Made by a program: the position numbers and the translations under genes. From positions 62,001 to 126,000 of the forward strand of contig JADYYY010000003.1 in the NCBI GenBank assembly GCA_020853395.1: a stretch of 64,000 nucleotides of DNA, in the 5' to 3' direction. How positions within the stretch are numbered: position 1 is the stretch's first letter; each line of letters opens with the position of its first letter. The notes beneath the pieces were generated by a model that saw nothing but the letters and a program-made list of their open reading frames with translations, had not been told where the DNA came from and did no database searches. The DNA is from Acidobacteriota bacterium. Lineage in GTDB: Bacteria > Acidobacteriota > Vicinamibacteria > Vicinamibacterales > SCN-69-37. Positions 17,044 through 25,693 of the stretch are shown piece by piece.

Positions 17044-20000
17044 ATGCACGCTCTCGCTGAACTGTGTGTCCGCCGGCCGGTGTTCGCCACCATGTTGGTG
17101 GTCTCCTTGACGGTCGTCGGGCTGTACTCGTTCTTCGGCCTTGGGGTAGACCTCCTACCGAATATCGATGTGCCGACCGTGTCCATCACGGTGCAGAATC
17201 CCGGCGCGTCACCTGAGCAGATCGAGACCGAAATCACGAAGCCCATCGAGGCGGCCGTCAACACGATCAGCGGCATCGACGAGTTGCGGTCGACGTCCGT
17301 CGAAGGGTCGTCGCAAGTCACGGTGGCATTCCTGCTCGACAAGGACAGCGACGTAGCCGCCCAGGAGGTTCGCGACAAAGTCAACCTCGTCATTCGAGAT
17401 CTGCCCGACACGGCCCTGCAGCCTGTCGTGCAGAAGTTCGATCCTGGCGCACAGCCCATTCTTCAGATCGTGGTGGCCAGTCGTCGTCCGCTGCGCGACT
17501 TGACGCGGCTGGCGGACGAACGGATCAAGCAGGCGCTCGAGAGCGTCAGCGGCGTTGGCGAAGTGCGAATTGTCGGGGGCGCGGACCGTGAGATACAGAT
17601 TCGCGTCGACCCCGATAGCCTGCGCGCACATAACCTCACGGTCAGCGACATTGCGACAGCGTTGCGGCAGCAGAACATCGAGTTGCCCGGGGGACGGGTC
17701 CAGCAAGGCAGCGAGGAACTGACGGTTCGCACCCTTGGGAGGATCACGAATCCGAAGGACTTCGAGGGCGTCGCAGTAGCCACGCGTGGCCAGTATGTGG
17801 AGCGGATCGCGGATGTCGCAACCGTCGTCGATGGGCAGGAAGAGCTTCGCAGTGCGTCGTTCCTGAATGGGGAAGCGGCGGTCACGCTCGTGGTGTCAAA
17901 GCAATCGGGTCAGAATACGGTCGCCATTGCCGGCGACGTGAAAACACGGCTCGCTGAACTATCCGCGACGCTGCCGTCGGACATCCGGACGTATGTGCTC
18001 AGCGACCAGTCGATCTTCATCGAGGCCGCAGTCCGGTCGCTCGAAGAACATCTGCTGCTTGGCGGTCTCCTGGCGGCCGGCGTGATCTTTCTGTTCCTGG
18101 CCAACACCCGCACGACGGTGATCGCCGCACTGGCGATTCCGATCTCGATCGTCTCGACGTTCGCGTTGATGCGCGCGCTCGGCTACACGCTCAATCAGTT
18201 GACGATGCTGGCGCTGACCCTGATGGTTGGCGTGGTCATCGATGACGCGATCATCGTCCTCGAGAATATCTTCCGCCACATCGAGGAAAAGGGGATGCGT
18301 CCGTTCGAAGCGGCGATCGAGGGCACCCGAGAGATCGGCCTGGCCGTCATGGCCACAACGCTGTCGCTCATGGCGGTCTTCGTCCCGGTCGGATTCATGG
18401 GCGGAATCGTGGGCCGCTTCATGTCCTCCTTCGGACTCACCGCGGCCTTTGCCATCGGCGTGTCGCTGTTCGTCTCGTTCACCCTCACGCCGATGCTGGC
18501 CTCGCGATTCATCAAAACACGTGAGCGTGCCAGTCACGCAAGCTCGAAGGAGACTGTATTCTTCCGTCCCATCGACCGGACGTACATGGTCCTCCTGCGC
18601 TGGTCCATGGCGCATCGGTGGTCCGTTGTGACTATCTGCGTGCTGGTCATCGTCAGCACCGTTCCGATCGCGAGGGTGATGGGCGCAAATTTCACGCCGA
18701 CCGACGACCGATCGGAATTTCAGGTGAACGTAAGGACGCCAGAGGGAACCGGGCTGGCGGCAACATTGACAGTCGTGCAACGGATCGCGAATGACCTGCG
18801 CGCGCAGCCGGAGATCACGGACACCCTGGTCACGGGTGGTGCCAGCGGCGGTGGAGGGGGGCTCGGAGGAGGTGGCGGCGTTGGCGGCGTCAACGCGGGG
18901 TCGATCAACGTCAGGCTCGTTCCCCTGGATGCTCGCGACGTCTCGCAGGAAGACGTGATGGTGCGCGTGAGAGAGCTGCTACGACGTTATCCGTCAGACC
19001 TGTACACAAGCGTCGGTGGCACTGGTGGGCCAGGCGGAGGCGGAGGCATCCAGTACGCGATTCGCGGACCCGACTTGAAGCGGCTGACGGCGTATGCGGC
19101 GACGTTGATGGAAAAGATAAAGACTATCCCTGGGCTCGTCGAGCCGGATTCGTCGTTGCGGGCCGGACGACCCGAGCTTCGTGTCGAGATCGACCGCCAA
19201 CGTGCGTCCGATCTCGGTATCCGCGTCCAGGACATCGCTCAGACCGTGAATACGCTCGTCGGCGGCCAACGGGTGTCGACGTTTGACGACCAGAGTTACC
19301 AGTTCAAGGTCACGCTTCGCGCCGAAGAACGATTCCGAACCGGGCCGGAAGGGCTCCAACGCTTGAGCGTATCGGCTGCCGGTCGCACTCCCGTCGCATT
19401 AGGTGACGTGGTGCGGATACGTCCGTCGGATGCCCCGTCTTCCATCCAGCGGATCAATCGGGAGCGCCAGGTCACGCTGTCGGCGAACCTCGCGCCGGGC
19501 GGGTCACAATCGGTGGCCACGGCGGCCCTCGATCGCGCGGCCGCCGACCTTCAGATGCCGGCGGGATATGTGGCCGGCGCAGCTGGTGGTTCCCGAGAAC
19601 TGGCGCGTACGGCGGGCTACTTCCTGATCGCGATCTCGCTCTCGTTCATCTTCATGTACATCGTGCTGGCTGCGCAGTTCGAGTCGTTCCTGCATCCCAT
19701 CACGATCCTTCTGACGCTGCCCCTCGCGGTGCCGTTCGGCTTGCTGTCACTGCTCATCGGCGGCCAGAGCATCACGATCTACTCCGGCTTGGGGCTGTTG
19801 CTGTTGTTCGGAATCGTCAAGAAGAACGCGATCCTTCAGATCGACCACATGAACAACCTGCGCAACGGTGGCATGGCGCGACACGAGGCCATCCTGCAGG
19901 CGAATCGCGATCGTCTACGGCCAATCCTGATGACGACGGTGGCGCTTGTCGCAGGCATGCTTCCGCTCGTGCTGTCGAGTGGTCCCGGCTCCGGCACCAA

Positions 20001-20184
20001 CCGCTCGATCGGTGTGCTGGTTGTCGGTGGCCAGTCGCTCTGTCTGGTCCTGACGCTTCTCGCGGTGCCGGTCTTCTACTCGCTGTTTGACGACGTACAG
20101 ACATCGACGGTATGGGCCCGGATGGGGCAATTCGCGAACGTAGGTCGTTTGGTGTCGTTCGCGAAGCTTCGATCTCCCAGCTGA
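17044..20184 (+). CDS. RND family efflux transporter permease (AcrB/MdtB type) with Gly-rich insertions
   Basis: Inner-membrane proton-driven pump of 1046 aa. Twelve membrane segments are expected in the 1+6+5 RND order; TM4 carries the proton-relay pair Asp400/Asp401 in VGVVIDDAIIVLENI, and TM10 carries FGIVKKNAILQID. Two porter regions contain poly-glycine stretches: residues about 597-617 (GGASGGGGGLGGGGGVGG) and about 658-668 (GGTGGPGGGGG). AcrB has no such runs at the equivalent places. The start is ATG 17044 (MHALAELCVRRPVFATML, a standard RND N-terminus). No outer-membrane TolC-type gene is next to it. Confidence 0.93.
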   Translation: MHALAELCVRRPVFATMLVVSLTVVGLYSFFGLGVDLLPNIDVPTVSITVQNPGASPEQIETEITKPIEAAVNTISGIDELRSTSVEGSSQVTVAFLLDKDSDVAAQEVRDKVNLVIRDLPDTALQPVVQKFDPGAQPILQIVVASRRPLRDLTRLADERIKQALESVSGVGEVRIVGGADREIQIRVDPDSLRAHNLTVSDIATALRQQNIELPGGRVQQGSEELTVRTLGRITNPKDFEGVAVATRGQYVERIADVATVVDGQEELRSASFLNGEAAVTLVVSKQSGQNTVAIAGDVKTRLAELSATLPSDIRTYVLSDQSIFIEAAVRSLEEHLLLGGLLAAGVIFLFLANTRTTVIAALAIPISIVSTFALMRALGYTLNQLTMLALTLMVGVVIDDAIIVLENIFRHIEEKGMRPFEAAIEGTREIGLAVMATTLSLMAVFVPVGFMGGIVGRFMSSFGLTAAFAIGVSLFVSFTLTPMLASRFIKTRERASHASSKETVFFRPIDRTYMVLLRWSMAHRWSVVTICVLVIVSTVPIARVMGANFTPTDDRSEFQVNVRTPEGTGLAATLTVVQRIANDLRAQPEITDTLVTGGASGGGGGLGGGGGVGGVNAGSINVRLVPLDARDVSQEDVMVRVRELLRRYPSDLYTSVGGTGGPGGGGGIQYAIRGPDLKRLTAYAATLMEKIKTIPGLVEPDSSLRAGRPELRVEIDRQRASDLGIRVQDIAQTVNTLVGGQRVSTFDDQSYQFKVTLRAEERFRTGPEGLQRLSVSAAGRTPVALGDVVRIRPSDAPSSIQRINRERQVTLSANLAPGGSQSVATAALDRAAADLQMPAGYVAGAAGGSRELARTAGYFLIAISLSFIFMYIVLAAQFESFLHPITILLTLPLAVPFGLLSLLIGGQSITIYSGLGLLLLFGIVKKNAILQIDHMNNLRNGGMARHEAILQANRDRLRPILMTTVALVAGMLPLVLSSGPGSGTNRSIGVLVVGGQSLCLVLTLLAVPVFYSLFDDVQTSTVWARMGQFANVGRLVSFAKLRSPS

Positions 20185-20283
20185 TCCGCGAGGGTTCGGG
20201 TAGTGGTCTTGTTGGCGTGATCCGGTCCGGTGACACCGGCCGGGGATGACCAACGCCGGATATCGCGCGGTCAGTCGGCCGTC

Positions 20284-20360
20284 TGGTGGGCGCACTGCGC
20301 CTTCACCCACATGAACATTGGTCCGATCATCCTCAAAAAGAAGATCGAAGAGCGGATGGA
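20284..20360 (+). repeat. dispersed repeat, copy A
   Basis: About 77 bp with the cores TGGTGGGCGCAC and CATGAACATTGGTCCGATCA. Lies just past the 3' end of the first ADOP gene. Similar units are at 23531 (B) and 28427 (C). In one frame it reads MNIGPIILKKKIEERME before a TAG, so it may be the remnant of a coding segment. Confidence 0.5.
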
Positions 20361-20372
20361 GTAGCCGAGAGC

Positions 20373-22991
20373 CTATTCGGACCTCAGCGCGATGAGCGGA
20401 TCGATTCTCGCCGCCCGCAGGACCGGGAGCAGCATCGCGAGCACGGCCGTGAGCCCGAGCACGCCAAGAACGCCGATGTAGGTCGGCACATCCCACGGGG
20501 ACGTCTCATACAGGACGCCCGTGAGCAACCGGCCGCCGAGAAGCGCACCGGCAATGCCCAGAACAACACCGGCCACGACGAGCCGAACGCCTTGGCCGAG
20601 CACGAGGCGCACGACGTGGCTTGGGGCAGCTCCGATCGCTCTGCGCACGGCGAGCTCTCGTGTACGCTGGCTGACAAGATGGGCGAGCATACTGAAAATC
20701 CCGACGGCTGAAAGCACGACGCCGATTGCCGCGAAGACGCCGATGAGTTGGGTACGAAACCGCGGATAGCTCAGCGCAAGTCCGAACATCTCCGCGACCG
20801 TCTGCACGCGAACCGGCACGGTCGGGTCGGTCTCCTGCACGATTCTCCGGACCGCGCTCGCGATCGCGGTCTCGTCGTCTGATGTTCGTGCGATGACTGT
20901 CAGCGAACCGCCCGCACCTTGCGCTGACGCTTGATAGAACTCCGGTCGTGCCGGCACGCTCGGGTCTCGCCATCTCGAGTCACCGACCACGCCGACGATC
21001 TCGAGCCATGGACCGCTGCTATTTCGACTGATACGGCGGCCGACTGCTGGCTGCCCGGGGAACGCCGCCCGCGCGAGCGATTCGTTGACGATGATGACGC
21101 GCTGGGCGCTCGGTGTATCGGCCTCGGTGAAATCCCGTCCGGCACGAAACGGGACGTTCAAGGTCTTGAAGAAGTCTGGCGTGATCGATGACGAGAACGC
21201 CTGAAGCCGCTCTCCCGGCTGCGGGACGGCCTGTCCGTCAATGAAGAAGTCGTTCGATACGCCACGTTCCTGGGCAAGCGGCAGTCTGGTTACGCCAGCT
21301 GCCGCCTTGATCCTAGGTAACGCGCGAACACGCGCCAGAACGTCGCGAAAGAACGCCGCTCGCACAGCCACTGTGCGGTCGTCGCCCAGTGCATACTGCG
21401 TGTATGCAGCGACAACTCGATCGGTCGTGAACCCCAGATCCTGTTCGTTCAGCTTCTGAAACGATCGGAGGAGCAATCCCGCGCCGGCAAGCAGCATGAT
21501 GGACACGGCGATTTCCGCGACGACGAGTGCCGACCGAAGCCGGTGGCTTCGGCCGCCAACGGCGCCTTTCGTGCCGCCCTGTTTCAGAGCCTCGGTGAGA
21601 TTGAGGCTCGACGCGCGGGCCGCGGGGATCAAGCTGAACAGCAGGACCGAGGCGATCGAGAGGCCACACGCGAAGAGCAGCACGACACCGTCAATCCGCA
21701 ACTCGTCTACACGGGGCAGGGCGATCGGCGCCCACGCCACGAAGCCCTGGACCAGTCCATGCGCCAGCAACAGACCCGCACTGCCGGAAACGAGGGTGAG
21801 CACGCTGCTCTCAATGACGATTTGCCGCACCAGGTGCCCGCGGGCCGCCCCGAGCGCCGCACGCAGTGCGAATTCCTGCGCGCGAGCCGCCGACCGGACC
21901 AGAAGCAGACTCGCAATGTTCGCGCAGCCGATGACGAGCGTGAGCGCGACCGCCCCCATGAGCATCCACAGCGTGCCGCGCACGTGACCGGTCAACTGCT
22001 CCTGCAACGCAGTCAGTGAGACATTCTTGAAACGGTTACCGGGATGCTGCGCTGCTAACCGGTCGCCAACCCCCCGCATCGCGGCTTGACTGGATGCGAG
22101 GCTTAGGCCTTCTTTGAGGCGGCCGACGGCGCGATAGTTTGCCGCGTTGCGATTCGCGCGATCGGTCGGTCCGGCCGGAATCCAGATATTGGTCTCGTCG
22201 GGATAGTGAAACCCCGGCGCCGCGACGCCAACGATCTGCGCCGGCGATCGATAGAGCAGGAACGTCTTGTCCAGCGCCCCGTTGGCCGACCCGAAGTTCG
22301 CGACGGCCCACTCGTAGCCAACGACCACCGGCGGTGTCGCTGCGTCGCCTTGACCCGACACATTGTCATCACGATTCAGCAATCGTCCTGCCGCCGCCGG
22401 GCGTCCGAACACCTCGAAGAAATCGCCTGACACGCGAAGGAGGCTGCCGAATCCCCCGCGGCCGTTGACCGTCGTGGCCATCTGGTCGTCGCCGTTGAAG
22501 TGTGCCAGGCGATCGAAGACGCCAGTTTCGGATTGCCAGTCCAGAAAATCCGGGCCCGAGACATTGGGATTGGTCCGTCCTGTGTTCGTCCAGAGCGTTT
22601 CCGCTGCGACAATGCGTTCAGCTCCGGGATAGGCGAGCGGCGTGAGGAGTACCGTATGCACGACGGAGAAGATCGCCGTGTTCGTCCCGATGCCCATCGC
22701 CAGGATAGCGCCCGCGCCGAGCGCGAAGCCCCAGCTCCTGCGAAGGTTCCTGGCCGCGTGGCGCAGGTCACGCGCGAGCGTGTCCAGTCGAGCCCACGTC
22801 CACGAGTCCCGAACGCCTTCCTGTACTTGCGTGAGTCCTCCAAGTTCGACGACGGCGCGACGCCTCGCCTCGCTTGGGTCCAGTCCGCGGTCGACGAACT
22901 CCGCAGTTCGACACTCAACGTGGAACGCGAGCTCGCGATGCAGATCGCGTTCTTGGCCTTCGCGGCTCGGGCGAAATGGAGGCCGGCTCAT
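20373..22991 (-). CDS. ADOP-family ABC transporter permease (MacB-PCD/FtsX, tandem)
   Basis: Acidobacterial duplicated orphan permease, 872 aa, in the inner membrane. The N-terminal cytosolic segment (DLHRELAFHVECRTAEFVDR) is the ADOP hallmark. A first membrane segment (FALGAGAILAMGIGTNTAIF) leads to a MacB-like periplasmic core, then three FtsX segments, a long central helix, a second periplasmic core (about 510-690) and three more FtsX segments to VLRAARIDPLIALRSE. No ATPase gene is adjacent, as is usual for ADOP. Whether it transports or senses is unknown. ATG 22991 follows the padR stop by 2 nt, so it is co-transcribed with that regulator. Confidence 0.92.
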   Translation of the reverse strand: MSRPPFRPSREGQERDLHRELAFHVECRTAEFVDRGLDPSEARRRAVVELGGLTQVQEGVRDSWTWARLDTLARDLRHAARNLRRSWGFALGAGAILAMGIGTNTAIFSVVHTVLLTPLAYPGAERIVAAETLWTNTGRTNPNVSGPDFLDWQSETGVFDRLAHFNGDDQMATTVNGRGGFGSLLRVSGDFFEVFGRPAAAGRLLNRDDNVSGQGDAATPPVVVGYEWAVANFGSANGALDKTFLLYRSPAQIVGVAAPGFHYPDETNIWIPAGPTDRANRNAANYRAVGRLKEGLSLASSQAAMRGVGDRLAAQHPGNRFKNVSLTALQEQLTGHVRGTLWMLMGAVALTLVIGCANIASLLLVRSAARAQEFALRAALGAARGHLVRQIVIESSVLTLVSGSAGLLLAHGLVQGFVAWAPIALPRVDELRIDGVVLLFACGLSIASVLLFSLIPAARASSLNLTEALKQGGTKGAVGGRSHRLRSALVVAEIAVSIMLLAGAGLLLRSFQKLNEQDLGFTTDRVVAAYTQYALGDDRTVAVRAAFFRDVLARVRALPRIKAAAGVTRLPLAQERGVSNDFFIDGQAVPQPGERLQAFSSSITPDFFKTLNVPFRAGRDFTEADTPSAQRVIIVNESLARAAFPGQPAVGRRISRNSSGPWLEIVGVVGDSRWRDPSVPARPEFYQASAQGAGGSLTVIARTSDDETAIASAVRRIVQETDPTVPVRVQTVAEMFGLALSYPRFRTQLIGVFAAIGVVLSAVGIFSMLAHLVSQRTRELAVRRAIGAAPSHVVRLVLGQGVRLVVAGVVLGIAGALLGGRLLTGVLYETSPWDVPTYIGVLGVLGLTAVLAMLLPVLRAARIDPLIALRSE

Positions 22992-22993
22992 AG

Positions 22994-23329
22994 CTACCGT
23001 CCTTCGTTGAAGATCAGCTCAACCGCGTGGTTGAGTCGGCTCCAGCTGGCTCGTTCCACCGCGAGCTGGCGACGTCCCGTCTTGGTCAACGTGTAGAACT
23101 TGGCCTCGCGACCCGTCTCTGAAGGTCGCCACTCGGCTTCGAGCCAGCCTCGCTGCTCGAGCCGGTGGAGCGCCGGATAGAGCGATCCTTGGTTGACCTG
23201 GACGGTGCCTCGAGAGACCTGCTGAAGTCGCTGCGCGATGGCGTACCCATGGGCGGCGTCGAGCGACAGGATCTGCAGAATCAGCATGTCGAGGGTGCCC
23301 TGTGGAATCGGAAACCGGGATGGCGGCAT
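22994..23329 (-). CDS. PadR-family transcriptional regulator (acidobacterial type), module 1
   Basis: 111 aa winged-helix regulator. PQGTLDMLILQILSLDAAHGYAIAQRL is followed by QGSLYPALHRLEQRGWL (recognition helix) and the wing GREAKFYTLTKTGR, diagnostic of the PadR class that accompanies ADOP permeases. The C-terminal helix supports dimerisation. Expected to repress its own operon; the promoter upstream has repeated elements (see 23345-23385). Confidence 0.93.
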   Translation of the reverse strand: MPPSRFPIPQGTLDMLILQILSLDAAHGYAIAQRLQQVSRGTVQVNQGSLYPALHRLEQRGWLEAEWRPSETGREAKFYTLTKTGRRQLAVERASWSRLNHAVELIFNEGR

Positions 23330-23344
23330 GGTTGTAGCATCAAC

Positions 23345-23385
23345 CTTCGACAGATAAGCCTAGAGCTTCGACATAACGCTGTCAA
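23345..23385 (-). promoter_or_regulatory. promoter of padR-ADOP module 1 with 21-bp-period direct repeat
   Basis: On the minus strand TTGACA (23385-23380), a 17-bp spacer and TAGGCT (23362-23357). The octamer TGTCGAAG (complement CTTCGACA) occurs at 23366-23373 inside the spacer and again at 23345-23352 just after the -10, a 21-bp period (two helical turns). A likely operator for the PadR protein. Confidence 0.55.
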
Positions 23386-23831
23386 GCGTGACGGAAAGTT
23401 GTCGGGAAGTGGAGCTCTTGCGCCGCTCCGCCGCGCTCGGGGTCGTTCGCGTCGTCCAGTCAGCCTACGCTCGTCATTCGGCGGCGTCGAACCCGTGATG
23501 AGTGTCTATCCGTGGCCCTGGGGGCGCAGGTGGTGGGCGCACCTCACGTTGACCCGCATGAACGTTGGTCCGATCACTCTCCTGCAATCAGCTCGAGAAG
23601 GGGATGGAGGCTGCTTCACTCGGCGATGTCTCTGACGTGCCGAACACAAGGACCGTCACTGGGCTGCGGTGACCGCCGTCGGTTGCGCTCACGGTGCGGT
23701 TCGGCCGATTTCAACAAGACGCGGCAACGCGGGCGCAGCGCCCCGACCTTCCGAAGCGGCCGGGATGCTTGCGAAAGGACGCAATCGGATCCGCACCGGC
23801 GTGAACGAGATGGCGGGCAGAATATCGGTGA
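23386..23831. other. gene-poor stretch with repeat copy B
   Basis: No reading frame here has recognisable domain content. It contains repeat copy B at 23531-23609 and otherwise looks like degenerate sequence between the divergent-promoter region of padR module 1 and the 3' end of the esterase-like gene. Confidence 0.5.
23531..23609 (+). repeat. dispersed repeat, copy B
   Basis: Shares TGGTGGGCGCAC, the block ACCCRCATGAACRTTGGTCC and a final GGATGGAG with copy A, in the same orientation. Copies A and B flank the padR-ADOP module 1 as direct repeats. Confidence 0.5.
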
Positions 23832-24881
23832 TCACCGACCTGAAAACCGTGCACATCGTTTCTTGAACTCGTCGGTGTCCCCTCCAGCCGCGCCCCCGGG
23901 AGTCGCGAGGGCCATGCGCGCGAGACGCATCGTCGTGTAGCCCGCATCGCTGCAGAGGGAGGCCGTCAACTCCGACCAGGTGATCGACGAGACCGGGCCG
24001 AGATAAAGTACCGCGTCGTACTGTTCCTCCATCGTCGTCGGCGGTTCGGTCTCGAGGCCGGCGAAGTACTTGAAGTTCAGTCGTCCAAGCCTCGTGTCGC
24101 GAAGAAGTGTCAGGCTAGGGACTGGCCACGACGCAATGTCGCGCTGCATGAGTTCCATCTGCGCGGTCACATTCGTCCAGATGGAAAACGTGTGCACCCC
24201 CTGTTGCTCGAGTCGATTCACGAGGGTCGGGGTGGCGGATGACGCGCCCGCCCACTTGGCGCTTCGAGAAAGATGACCATCCCCGTAGATCATGAGGGCG
24301 CGGCGATTCCTGGGCAGCACTTCCTGCTCGATGACATCGATGACATGGTGCCGTTGGCCGATCCACTCGACGGCCTCGCCGTGGGTCCGGATGGTCTGCC
24401 AGTCGATCGGCGGATCGCCGAGCAGGACTCGCAGTTGTCGTTCTGGAGGAAGCCTCGCATTCACGTCACGGACCGCGCGGAAGAACTCCTCGTAGATCGG
24501 AACGTTCCAGATCGTGTTGGGCATGGTCGTGTCCTCCCAGGCCCTCCGCAGCTCGGCGTGTGGCACATCACCACCCTGAACGAAGGTGTCCATCATCTTC
24601 TGGTAGCGCGAGTTGCCGAACTCGACGACGACATCGTTGACGATCGAAGGGAACCGCGCATCATGGATGAGCGCGAGACGAAACGCGTGTGCTTGAAGGC
24701 TCCCGTGGCCTCCTTCACCCAACGCGACGATTTGATGCGAGTGAAACGCTTCGAGAATCCCGGCGACCGGATCGACCGGGACGGCGTAACGTGTGCACGC
24801 AGCACCGAGGAGGAGAAGGCAGAGGGATACCCGTGACGAGATCTGTGTCGAGCGCGTTCGCACTGTCAGTTCGACTGCCAA
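23832..24881 (-). CDS. putative lipoprotein of the erythromycin-esterase/ChaN-like superfamily
   Basis: 349 aa. The N-terminus carries a lipobox (CLLLLGAAC), so it is probably lipid-anchored outside the cytoplasm. IVALGEGGHGSLQAH resembles the EreA/TraB/ChaN motif with its conserved Glu and His, NDVVVEFGNSRYQ matches the second acidic strand, and RRALMIYGDGHLSRS resembles the distal histidine motif. Classical EreA enzymes hydrolyse the macrolide lactone, but this protein is extracytoplasmic and distant, so drug resistance should not be assumed. TTG 24881 is preceded by CGGAG; a GTG at 24863 is the alternative. Confidence 0.65.
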   Translation of the reverse strand: MAVELTVRTRSTQISSRVSLCLLLLGAACTRYAVPVDPVAGILEAFHSHQIVALGEGGHGSLQAHAFRLALIHDARFPSIVNDVVVEFGNSRYQKMMDTFVQGGDVPHAELRRAWEDTTMPNTIWNVPIYEEFFRAVRDVNARLPPERQLRVLLGDPPIDWQTIRTHGEAVEWIGQRHHVIDVIEQEVLPRNRRALMIYGDGHLSRSAKWAGASSATPTLVNRLEQQGVHTFSIWTNVTAQMELMQRDIASWPVPSLTLLRDTRLGRLNFKYFAGLETEPPTTMEEQYDAVLYLGPVSSITWSELTASLCSDAGYTTMRLARMALATPGGAAGGDTDEFKKRCARFSGR

Positions 24882-25301
24882 TGATGGCTCCGTGACCGTT
24901 GTTGTTCTGTGATCAAGCCGCTTTCTGGTGCTGACGAGCGGACTGGGATTCAGGAATCTGACTCTTGGACACCGTTCCGTGCGAAATGATTCAGGTCGTG
25001 CAGAGCCATGCTGCCGCGCCAGCAGGTTCGTCCTGACCCGCGCGGGGCGACCGATTCCCAGGTTCGGCCCGAGTGAGGAGATTCATTCAGTCGCATCTGG
25101 TGGGCACAGAAGCTGGGCACACCGGCGGGCGCGCTCGCTCCGAACGGTCTAGATGGAAGGAGGGAAGTCGTCCTTTGGCGCCTGGGGCGGTTGCCCGGCA
25201 CCGCCCCAGTCTGATGACGTGATAGCCGAAGACCTACGCCATTCGCCCGAGCGGGCGTATCGGAGCTCGCGGTAGACACGATCCGGCCTGACCCGACTAC
25301 A
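24882..25301. other. 420-bp stretch without a recognised gene
   Basis: Separates the esterase-like gene from padR module 2. It holds a 10-bp hairpin (CTGGGGCGGT at 25182-25191 with ACCGCCCCAG at 25200-25209, 8-nt loop) without a T-run, and a weak echo of the dispersed repeat (CTGGTGGGCAC near 25099). No coding frame is convincing. Confidence 0.45.
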
Positions 25302-25333
25302 TTGACAATCTACAATATGCTTGCTATTGTAGA
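25302..25333 (+). promoter_or_regulatory. promoter and PadR-like operator of module 2
   Basis: Perfect -35 TTGACA (25302-25307), 17-bp spacer, -10 TATTGT (25325-25330). An inverted repeat with 9-bp perfect arms (TCTACAATA at 25309-25317 and TATTGTAGA at 25325-25333, 7-bp spacer) covers the spacer and -10, an ideal place for repression by the PadR encoded directly downstream. Confidence 0.75.
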
Positions 25334-25349
25334 TAATCAAAGTAGACAC

Positions 25350-25679
25350 ATGGGTAAACCAACCGATCTCGTGCAGGGCACGCTGGACTTCCTCATTCTC
25401 CGCACGCTCGAGTTGGGCCCGCGGCACGGCTGGGCCATTGCGAAACGTATCCAGCAGATCTCCGACTACGTGCTGCAGGTGCCACAGGGCTCGCTCTATC
25501 CGGCGCTGTACCGTCTCGAGCGCCAGGGCTACGTCACCGGCAGGGTCGGTCAAGCGGAGAACGGCCGCGACGTGAAGTTCTACGCACTGACCCGCGCCGG
25601 CCGCGCCCATCTCAGACGGGAAATCGCCGCGTGGAATCGTCTGTCTGCGGCCATCAACGTCGTCATTCGTACCGTCTGA
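25350..25679 (+). CDS. PadR-family transcriptional regulator (acidobacterial type), module 2
   Basis: 109 aa winged-helix protein similar to the one at 22994: LVQGTLDFLILRTLELGPRHGWAIAKRI, QGSLYPALYRLERQGYVT and NGRDVKFYALTRAGR. The start is ATG 25350; an in-frame TTG at 25302 is part of the -35 element and cannot be used. The leader is short (about 13 nt) with no clear Shine-Dalgarno sequence. The ADOP gene starts 14 bp after its stop. It probably represses both genes through the palindrome in its promoter. Confidence 0.92.
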   Translation: MGKPTDLVQGTLDFLILRTLELGPRHGWAIAKRIQQISDYVLQVPQGSLYPALYRLERQGYVTGRVGQAENGRDVKFYALTRAGRAHLRREIAAWNRLSAAINVVIRTV

Positions 25680-25693
25680 TCGAGAAGGCACGG

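Noticed and set aside
25302..25349. TTG at 25302 as the start of padR module 2
   Set aside because: It lies within the consensus -35 hexamer and upstream of the predicted transcription start.
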